Shown in pieces: positions 1 through 5,177 of a DNA stretch of 5,977 nt; position 1 is the first letter of the stretch, and every line of letters starts with the position of its first letter. This DNA is from Maribacter sp. (GTDB taxonomy: Bacteria > Bacteroidota > Bacteroidia > Flavobacteriales > Flavobacteriaceae). Location: contig JAHHKH010000110.1 of NCBI GenBank assembly GCA_018679695.1, positions 1-5,977 of the forward strand. The letters run 5' to 3'. The translations under genes and the position numbers were made by a program. The notes under the pieces are model-generated. The model worked only from the letters and a program-made list of their open reading frames with translations. It had not been told where the DNA came from and did no database searches.

Positions 1-1
1 G

Positions 2-1090
2 AATTATGCTGAGGTTACCGATTTTATCTATGACGAAGAAAAAGTAGCGGGGGTAGTTGTCAAAGATATGCTGTCGGGTGAAGGGTTTGAGATTAAATCA
101 AAATATGTAATAAGCGCGGCAGGACCCTGGGTAGATGAACTCCGTAGTGTGAATAATTCCAAAAAAGGAAAACGGTTGCATTTGACCAAAGGCGTGCATT
201 TGGTTTTTCCACATGAGAAACTACCAGTAAGGCATTCTGTCTATTTTGATATTCCAGACGGGCGTATGATGTTCGCAATACCCCGTGGAAAAGTAACCTA
301 TATTGGAACTACCGACACGAATTATGAGAAGGACAAAGACCATGTAGAAGTTGATTTGGCAGATGCTATCTACTTAATATCAGCAGTGAATAACATGTTC
401 CCCAAGATAAACCTCGAAATGGAGGATATCGTTTCCTCTTGGGCTGGCTTACGTCCATTGATCCATGAAGAAGGGAAATCTGCCTCGGAACTTTCAAGGA
501 AAGATGAAATTTTTGTTTCAGATTCAGGATTGATAAGTATGGCCGGGGGAAAACTAACAGGCTATCGTAAAATGGCAGAACGGGTTGTAGACCGTATCGC
601 TAAAAAAATGAACGAAGATCATAAAATTGAAATAAAGGGTTGCATAACAGAAGAAATTCCATTGTGTGGAAGTGAATTCAAGAAGTATAAGGATGTAAAA
701 AAGTACATCAACGATATATACGATCAGATCAAGGATGATGGTTTTACGAAGTACAATGCTTGGTTTTTGGTCACCAATTATGGGATTCAGACCGAAACCA
801 TTTTAGGGTATTATTCCAAAAGGAAGATAAAGGATAAAGAGGTTCGAATGGCCTTGGCAGAACTTCAGTTTGGGATAGAATATGAAATGGTTCAAAATCC
901 AATGGATTTCTTTATCAGACGAACAGGACGCCTTTATTTTGATATTGATGGTGTAAGGAAATTAATGGATCCCATTTTAGCCGAGTTTAAAGAAGTTTAT
1001 AAAGTAAATGATACCCAAATTGCAGACTGGAAAAAAGAATTGAACAGTCAAATTGAATCGCATTCCAGCTTCACTATTGATAGAAATTGA
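2..1090 (+). CDS. glpD: FAD-dependent glycerol-3-phosphate dehydrogenase, 5'-truncated by window edge
   Basis: This enzyme oxidises sn-glycerol 3-phosphate to dihydroxyacetone phosphate with FAD, normally at the inner face of the cytoplasmic membrane, passing electrons to quinone. The reading frame is open from base 2, so the start lies upstream and 362 C-terminal residues are visible; the family is usually 500-560 residues. Family signatures in order, numbered from the first visible residue: SAAGPWVDE (about 38-46), the KG of LTKGVHLV (63-64), IPRGKVTYIGTTDT (93-106), SWAGLRPL (146-153), SR (165-166), and the FAD-site motif GGKLTGYRKMAE (182-193, usually GGKLTTYR). A helical C-terminal domain of the DAO_C type follows, including the DFFIRRTGR stretch (302-310). 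The ATG at 68 is internal, because conserved-looking coding sequence precedes it. It converges with gpsA, which runs the reverse reaction. Family assignment is firm; the glpD symbol rests on homology as I recognise it. Confidence 0.93.
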   Translation, partial: NYAEVTDFIYDEEKVAGVVVKDMLSGEGFEIKSKYVISAAGPWVDELRSVNNSKKGKRLHLTKGVHLVFPHEKLPVRHSVYFDIPDGRMMFAIPRGKVTYIGTTDTNYEKDKDHVEVDLADAIYLISAVNNMFPKINLEMEDIVSSWAGLRPLIHEEGKSASELSRKDEIFVSDSGLISMAGGKLTGYRKMAERVVDRIAKKMNEDHKIEIKGCITEEIPLCGSEFKKYKDVKKYINDIYDQIKDDGFTKYNAWFLVTNYGIQTETILGYYSKRKIKDKEVRMALAELQFGIEYEMVQNPMDFFIRRTGRLYFDIDGVRKLMDPILAEFKEVYKVNDTQIADWKKELNSQIESHSSFTIDRN

Positions 1091-1142
1091 ACAACGATCA
1101 ACGCTTCTAGACTAGAGAGGTTAGCGAAACCAACAGAAGGGA

Positions 1143-2144
1143 TTAATCTATTTTATCGGTCAATTCGGCAAAGGTCTTTTTGGCATTCTTGCCCAGATAA
1201 AGCACATCATATACCGCATCTATAATCGGTGTTCGCACCTTTCTTTTGAATTTCGATTTAAGCTTATAAGCACTTTCTGTGGCATAATAACCTTCTGCTA
1301 CCATACTCATTTCCATCATTGCACTTTTTACCCTGTATCCTTTGCCGATCATGTTCCCGAACATTCGGTTTCGACTGAATGTCGAATAACCGGTAACCAA
1401 TAAATCCCCTAAATAGGCAGAATTATTGATGTTTCGCTTCATTTTGTGTACACGTCTTATATAGCGTTTCATTTCGCGGATACTATTACTCATTAGCACA
1501 CTTTGAAAATTGTCACCGTATCCCAATCCATGATAGATTCCTGCGGCAATGGCATAAATATTCTTCAGCATGGCGGCGTATTCCGTACCTATGATGTCAT
1601 CTGAAATCTTAGTCTTTATATAGTCACTCTTCAAGGTGTCAGCTATCAATAGGGCTTTTTTTTGATCGGCACAGGCAATGGTGAGATACGAAAGGCGTTC
1701 CAATGCAACTTCCTCTGCATGGCAAGGACCGGTAATTACCCCGATATTCTCAAATGGAATTTTATATATGTCATGAAAATGTTCCCCAACAATCAAACCT
1801 GTTTCGGGTACAATACCCTTAATGGCCGAGAATATAATCTTATCCTTTAAGGGAACGGATAATTTTTTTAATTCAGACTCAAGAAAAGCTGATGGGATTG
1901 CGAATATTAGAACCTCATTGTTTTCAACTGCATGGTCAAGAACGGTGGTCAATTCCAATTGCTTGGTATCGAATTCTACAGAGCTCAAGTAATTGGGATT
2001 ATGCTTTTGATCCCTTATATGTACTACTGCATCTTCATTGCGCATATACCATGTAATTTTCTGCAGGTTTTCACTGAGCATTTTTACGATGGCCGTGGCC
2101 CAACTTCCCCCGCCCAATACTGCAAATCGCAAGTCCTTGTTCAT
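1143..2144 (-). CDS. gpsA: NAD(P)H-dependent glycerol-3-phosphate dehydrogenase
   Basis: This cytoplasmic enzyme reduces dihydroxyacetone phosphate to sn-glycerol 3-phosphate, the backbone precursor of phospholipids. The protein has 333 residues, the usual family length, and is complete. The N-terminal Rossmann fold carries GGGSWATA (11-18), followed by HNPNYL (48-53), FAIPS (81-85), KGIVPETG (109-116) and GPCHAEEVA (139-147). The C-terminal helical domain carries the catalytic lysine K194 in LKN, then GDN (210-212), D247 in GDLLVT, and S257-R258-N259 in SRNR. These match the E. coli GpsA substrate residues K192, D245, S255, R256 and N257 (recalled, not aligned), all offset by two. The second-motif GPCHAEEVA differs from the more familiar GPSFAKEV but keeps the GP and the acidic EV. 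The ATG at 2144 sits just before the Rossmann strand, as expected. A Bacteroidota-type promoter element lies about 20 bases upstream. Confidence 0.96.
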   Translation of the reverse strand: MNKDLRFAVLGGGSWATAIVKMLSENLQKITWYMRNEDAVVHIRDQKHNPNYLSSVEFDTKQLELTTVLDHAVENNEVLIFAIPSAFLESELKKLSVPLKDKIIFSAIKGIVPETGLIVGEHFHDIYKIPFENIGVITGPCHAEEVALERLSYLTIACADQKKALLIADTLKSDYIKTKISDDIIGTEYAAMLKNIYAIAAGIYHGLGYGDNFQSVLMSNSIREMKRYIRRVHKMKRNINNSAYLGDLLVTGYSTFSRNRMFGNMIGKGYRVKSAMMEMSMVAEGYYATESAYKLKSKFKRKVRTPIIDAVYDVLYLGKNAKKTFAELTDKID

Positions 2145-2163
2145 TTGATAATATTAATCGCAC

Positions 2164-2197
2164 CAAATGTAAATAAAATAAAACAACACGTTATCAA
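2164..2197 (-). promoter_or_regulatory. Probable Bacteroidota-type promoter for gpsA
   Basis: On the minus strand, 2171-2164 reads TACATTTG, a perfect match to the TAnnTTTG -7 element of Bacteroidota housekeeping promoters. A TTG that could serve as the -33 element lies at 2197-2195, separated by 23 bases, slightly more than the usual 19-21. Transcription would start about 10-15 bases before the gpsA ATG at 2144. The -7 match and position are visible; use as a promoter is inferred, and the loose spacing is the weak point. Confidence 0.5.
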
Positions 2198-2204
2198 CTG
2201 ATAA
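2191..2204. repeat. 14-base palindrome TTATCA-AC-TGATAA
   Basis: TTATCA at 2191-2196 and TGATAA at 2199-2204 are perfect inverted copies around a two-base centre. The palindrome overlaps the candidate -33 position of the gpsA promoter, so it could be a repressor or activator site. No regulator is known from this window, and short AT-rich palindromes also occur by chance. Confidence 0.35.
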
Positions 2205-2237
2205 TCAATGGATTGAAATTAATGGCATGGTGCTTGT

Positions 2238-2258
2238 TTTACATTTACCGTATGTAAA
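2238..2258. promoter_or_regulatory. Dyad TTTACAT-N7-ATGTAAA, possible operator
   Basis: TTTACAT at 2238-2244 and ATGTAAA at 2252-2258 are perfect inverted 7-base arms around the spacer TTACCGT. A third copy of the half-site, ATGTAAA, lies at 2167-2173 and overlaps the candidate gpsA -7 element. The geometry, arms about two helical half-turns apart, suits a dimeric regulator binding between the divergent gpsA and lipoprotein genes. An alternative is that TACATTTA at 2240-2247 is simply an imperfect -7 element for the rightward gene. The repeat is visible; the regulatory role is inferred. Confidence 0.4.
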
Positions 2259-2263
2259 CACAT

Positions 2264-2302
2264 CAATTACATCTGACAATTACATGAAACAATAAAACAA
2301 TA
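2264..2302 (+). repeat. Short direct repeats in the leader of the lipoprotein gene
   Basis: CAATTACAT occurs at 2264-2272 and again at 2277-2285, 13 bases apart. It is followed at once by a perfect tandem pair of the octamer AAACAATA (2287-2294 and 2295-2302). The second octamer ends four bases before the ATG at 2307, so it forms the A-rich initiation region that replaces a Shine-Dalgarno sequence in this phylum. Tandem octamers can change copy number by slippage, but two copies are too few to claim that here. Confidence 0.45.
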
Positions 2303-2306
2303 AAAT

Positions 2307-3230
2307 ATGAAAGCGCTAAAACTACTCATAGGATTTCTACTGATAGGCACATTGATGACCTCTTGTTATACCGAAGTTATTCTGGAAGATGAATTTATTG
2401 GGGAGTCAGGGTTCAATACAGCCCAGGCCCTACAATCGTATGACCTATGGTATGTTGATATTAATGCAACGCGAGGAAATGGGGAGGTTCCTTTCTTACA
2501 ACGTGCTTTCACAATATCTTTTGATAATGGTCGGATTTATGCCAACAATAATATGGTGGGTTTGGGTAAAACCGGAAATGGTTTTGGTATTGAGGTTGGT
2601 TACTTCGATGTTCTCCCAGCAGCTGTTGAAATAGATCATGATGTTGATGGTTTGTGGCTTTTAGATGTATTTGCATTGAATGGGAATACTTTGGAACTCT
2701 ATGATGCCTCCACAGATACGTCCTATTTTCTGAAAGGATATCAGCTTAATAGGTTCGACTTTGATATGGTGTTCTATGATAACATTAATTATTTCTTGCA
2801 GGAATATGACGCCTGGGAGAAAACCTTCACAAGCGAAGAAGGTGCATTGAATGATTTCGATGATGAGAATTTCCTGCAATTTCTATCTGGTAATGAAGGG
2901 GATTTCTTTAGATCGTCCATTGATCAGGGAGGGACATCAATAAACAGACTTCAGTGGGATTTCGAAGGGGATTATACCATTTTTGATGTAGAAAACGATG
3001 AAACGCTTAAAACTTTAACACTCTCCTACGATTTTATGGGCAATGATTATTTTGAACTCTACGTTATTAATGATAGTACTATTGAGTTATATCACCCCGG
3101 TAGTGAAACCGTGTACGAATTTAAAGGAAGGGGATATATTCAGTACTTAAAAACAGACAAAGGTTCGTCTGAAAAGAAAAGGAAAAAGATTTCGAATCCT
3201 GTGATGAAGGTAAAGCGGAGTAGAAAATAG
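2307..3230 (+). CDS. Two-domain lipoprotein of unknown function
   Basis: The 307-residue protein begins with a lipoprotein signal: K2 and K5, a hydrophobic stretch (6-17) and the lipobox MTSC with the lipidated cysteine at residue 20. It should be anchored in a cell-envelope membrane facing the periplasm or the surface. The mature part is acidic, aromatic-rich and strand-rich, and contains two related units. Unit 1 runs from LQSYDLW (42-48) to GNTLELYDASTDTSYFLKGY (126-145). Unit 2 runs from LQEYDAW (164-170) to DSTIELYHPGSETVYEFKG (256-274). Each looks like a small lipocalin-like beta barrel, which is inference. The protein ends in a strongly basic tail (KRKK at 291-294, KVKRSRK at 301-307). 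I recall related flavobacterial proteins mislabelled as nicotinic acid mononucleotide adenylyltransferase; no nucleotidyltransferase motif is present here. Start chosen for the complete signal peptide. A strong terminator follows. Confidence 0.88.
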   Translation: MKALKLLIGFLLIGTLMTSCYTEVILEDEFIGESGFNTAQALQSYDLWYVDINATRGNGEVPFLQRAFTISFDNGRIYANNNMVGLGKTGNGFGIEVGYFDVLPAAVEIDHDVDGLWLLDVFALNGNTLELYDASTDTSYFLKGYQLNRFDFDMVFYDNINYFLQEYDAWEKTFTSEEGALNDFDDENFLQFLSGNEGDFFRSSIDQGGTSINRLQWDFEGDYTIFDVENDETLKTLTLSYDFMGNDYFELYVINDSTIELYHPGSETVYEFKGRGYIQYLKTDKGSSEKKRKKISNPVMKVKRSRK

Positions 3231-3260
3231 AAGAGTTTTTTGGTTGGTTATTTAGTTAGG

Positions 3261-3296
3261 AACCGCCCCGACATTTATGGTTGGGGCGGTTTTTTT
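3261..3296 (+). terminator. Strong intrinsic terminator after the lipoprotein gene
   Basis: AACCGCCCCGAC at 3261-3272 pairs with GTTGGGGCGGTT at 3280-3291, giving a 12-base-pair GC-rich stem with one G-U pair and a seven-base loop. A run of seven T starts at 3290, overlapping the stem end. It lies 30 bases after the lipoprotein stop codon. The minus-strand side lacks a comparable T run (only two A before the stem), so it acts mainly for the rightward gene, though it could also block read-through from the convergent gene. Confidence 0.93.
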
Positions 3297-3313
3297 AATG
3301 TTGTTCATGACTG

Positions 3314-4009
3314 TTATTTTCTTTTAATCTTAAAATGATCCAATTTTATGTCATCAACGCCCTTATCATCAAATGGATATTCCAAATGGTCCTGTATATT
3401 GTAAAGGGATATAAGTATGAATTCCGTTAAAATCACCACAAAATAGACAGCTGCATGATTACTGCTTAGTCCAATATTATAAATTATCGTAGGAGCATAG
3501 ATCATGGGGAAAATATAGATAAATACTTTACAATAAGCCTTTAAGCTTATGGGAGTTCTGTGGACGTGAATAGCATGAAGATTGTCAATTGACTCATGCA
3601 GGTTGTTCATGTACTTGAAAATTCTATCTTTTAATCTCTTGGATATGATTTCGTTTTTTGAAAGAACAAAATCATACACCTTTTCTATTTCATCATCCAG
3701 ATCTTTAATTTCTTCATTTTGATTTTGAAGACGTTCCAAAGTTTTGTCGCCTACGGTCTCTAACATTGTTTCCAAATGGTCTTTTTCTTCTATCGTTAAA
3801 TTGCTGGCGTTTATAAAATAGTACAGCGTTTTCATGGCACTCCTATATTGGCTAAGGTGCTCTAGGGCTTTTTCCCTTCTCCTAAAAGAACCTCGAATCG
3901 TAAAAACCAGTGGAAATATTATGGCAATACTTAATAAAGTCAGATCTACATTGTAAAATATCTGGTATTGATAGCACAGAAAAACCGATAATACCGATAC
4001 AATGATCAC
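3314..4009 (-). CDS. Bestrophin-like integral membrane protein, start uncertain
   Basis: The protein has 231 residues from a GTG at 4009. Two hydrophobic segments near the N terminus (about 1-12 and 22-37) are followed by RGSFRRREKALEHL (39-52), a long charged helical middle with likely coiled coil (70-145), and two more hydrophobic segments (162-181 and 187-203). This arrangement resembles bacterial bestrophins (anion or cation channels of the UPF0187 family). So do TPISLKAYCKVFIYIFP (152-168), and LEYPFDDKGVDDIKLD (209-224), which recalls the bestrophin ending with an acidic residue-PFG stretch and an aspartate-rich tail. It is shorter than the usual roughly 300 residues. The frame is open for 20 further codons upstream to a stop at 4070-4072, and these read like a natural extension, but contain no ATG, GTG or TTG. 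The true start is therefore uncertain. Channel function is an inference; a membrane protein is secure. Confidence 0.7.
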   Translation of the reverse strand: MIIVSVLSVFLCYQYQIFYNVDLTLLSIAIIFPLVFTIRGSFRRREKALEHLSQYRSAMKTLYYFINASNLTIEEKDHLETMLETVGDKTLERLQNQNEEIKDLDDEIEKVYDFVLSKNEIISKRLKDRIFKYMNNLHESIDNLHAIHVHRTPISLKAYCKVFIYIFPMIYAPTIIYNIGLSSNHAAVYFVVILTEFILISLYNIQDHLEYPFDDKGVDDIKLDHFKIKRK

Positions 4010-4018
4010 GATTAGGGT

Positions 4019-4076
4019 TCTGTAATTTAATGTGGTTAGATATAGCTTAATAACTAGAAATTTAATACATTACAGA
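4019..4076. repeat. Inverted repeat TCTGTAAT/ATTACAGA between divergent genes
   Basis: TCTGTAAT at 4019-4026 and ATTACAGA at 4069-4076 are perfect inverted 8-base copies 42 bases apart. Inside them AATTTAAT is repeated directly at 4024-4031 and 4059-4066. This is the only non-coding space between the bestrophin-like gene and the CotH-like gene, so promoters for both must lie here or within the neighbouring reading frame. No TAnnTTTG element is visible in it on either strand. A regulatory role is possible but unsupported beyond the symmetry. Confidence 0.35.
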
Positions 4077-4091
4077 TAAAGTTAACCGATT

Positions 4092-5156
4092 ATGGGTAAT
4101 AATCAAATAATAATCAAACTACTTCTCTTTTGTTTATTGGGCACCTTATCTTGTTTTGCCCAGGAAAATAAGGAAGACAAAGAAATTGGCAAGGTATCAA
4201 AGCTATTCTCTAGCGACGCCATTCTGCACGTTAAGATGCAGTATGCAAACAAGGTAATCAGAAAAAGTACAAATGACAGCACTTATTTAGATAAGGATTT
4301 GAGCTATCAAAAAGAAGGCGATGAATGGATAAACCTCCCGGTTAGCGTACGTGCCAGGGGAAAAAGTAGGTTAAAGAACTGTTATTTTGCCCCTCTAAAA
4401 ATAAAACTGAAAAAAGAAGACACAAAAGGCACTCTATTTAAGGGAAATAAAGAACTAAAGCTGGTATTACCCTGTCATACTGAAAAGGCAGCTGATGATT
4501 ATTTGTTAAAGGAATTCTTGGCCTATAAGTTATATGAGGTAATTTCCCCTTACCATTATAAAACGAGGCTTTTGGATATTGAGCTTTCCGAGCCCAAAGG
4601 AAAGAAGGTCAGAGAACATAGAATTAAGGGTTTTTTTATTGAGGATATCAAGAAAGTTGCGAAGCGGTACGGTGGGAATGTTTTAAAAAGGGATGTTCAT
4701 CCAATGCAACAAGATGCGCTATGTTCGGTACAAAATGCCTTTTTTCAGTTTATGATCGGGAATACCGATTTTTCAACAGCCTATAGGCATAATGAAAAGT
4801 TATTGTTTGTGAATAAAGTGACCGTGCCCGTCCCTTATGATTTTGATATGTCAGGTTTATGCAATACTAGCTATTCCGAAGTTTCAAAGGTAGGCAGTGA
4901 TGTATTGCCGATTACAGAAGTTACGCAAAGAATGTACAGGGGGTTCAAAAGGGACAATGAAGTAATGCATAACGTTAGAAGGCAATTTTTGGAAAACAAA
5001 CCAAAATTATTGGAAGTTATTGCTACTTATGAGAATTACTTTGAAAACCCAAAGGAATATGAACAATGCATGGCATATATTAAAGGGTTTTTCGACATCA
5101 TTTCCGATGACACTAAATTTAAAAAGGAAATATTGAATCGTTCGAGAACTAAATAG
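4092..5156 (+). CDS. Exported CotH-like (atypical protein kinase fold) protein
   Basis: The 354-residue protein starts with a signal peptide: K9, a hydrophobic core (10-20) and a likely signal peptidase I cut after A23 in CFA-QEN, so it is expected in the periplasm or outside the cell. The rest resembles the CotH spore-coat kinase family in motif order. RARGKSR (87-93) matches the glycine-rich RGNSS region, then come the basic PLKIKLKK (101-108) and LVLPC (124-128). A helix with DYLLKEFLAYKLYE (136-149) precedes LLDIEL (160-165) and GFFIEDIKK (180-188), which matches the CotH LVEDID region. MIGNTDFS (221-228) and VPYDFDMSG (247-255) supply the N-D and D-x-D residues expected to bind Mg and ATP. 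Identity to classical CotH is clearly low, so kinase activity and any substrate are inference. The ATG at 4092 gives a full signal peptide. No terminator is seen in the 21 bases before the convergent phosphatase gene. Confidence 0.82.
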   Translation: MGNNQIIIKLLLFCLLGTLSCFAQENKEDKEIGKVSKLFSSDAILHVKMQYANKVIRKSTNDSTYLDKDLSYQKEGDEWINLPVSVRARGKSRLKNCYFAPLKIKLKKEDTKGTLFKGNKELKLVLPCHTEKAADDYLLKEFLAYKLYEVISPYHYKTRLLDIELSEPKGKKVREHRIKGFFIEDIKKVAKRYGGNVLKRDVHPMQQDALCSVQNAFFQFMIGNTDFSTAYRHNEKLLFVNKVTVPVPYDFDMSGLCNTSYSEVSKVGSDVLPITEVTQRMYRGFKRDNEVMHNVRRQFLENKPKLLEVIATYENYFENPKEYEQCMAYIKGFFDIISDDTKFKKEILNRSRTK

Positions 5157-5177
5157 AATCCCTGATACTGTTTTGAT

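Noticed and set aside
68..70. ATG at 68 as the start of the dehydrogenase
   Set aside because: The frame is open to base 2 and the upstream codons fit the family; the protein would lack its FAD-binding N terminus otherwise.
93..278. 61-codon open frame on the minus strand inside the FAD-dependent dehydrogenase gene
   Set aside because: It lies opposite well-conserved coding sequence and shows no family features; a shadow frame.
1104..1139. Possible terminator hairpin between the two dehydrogenase genes (CTTCT/AGAAG arms, with GGTT/AACC inside)
   Set aside because: The stems are only four to five base pairs, separated by unpaired bases, and no T run follows on either strand.
1662..2201. Two plus-strand open frames (1662-1850 and 1932-2201) opposite gpsA
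   Set aside because: Both are antisense to conserved GpsA sequence, with no recognisable protein features.
2284..2295. Minimal upstream reading frame ATG-AAA-CAA-TAA before the lipoprotein gene
   Set aside because: Three codons arising from the A-rich repeats; nothing indicates translation or attenuation.
2389..2879. Open frames at 2389-2634 (plus) and 2661-2879 (minus) within the lipoprotein gene
   Set aside because: The lipoprotein frame has a signal peptide, lipobox and internal duplication; the others are overlapping shadows.
2307..3230. Nicotinate mononucleotide adenylyltransferase label for the lipoprotein
   Set aside because: There is no nucleotidyltransferase HxGH-type motif or Rossmann pattern, and the protein is a lipid-anchored, strand-rich one.
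4092..4160. Lipoprotein signal in the CotH-like protein (TLSC at residues 18-21)
   Set aside because: The -3 position is Thr, not the usual Leu, and CFA-Q just after it is a better signal peptidase I site; lipidation cannot be fully excluded.
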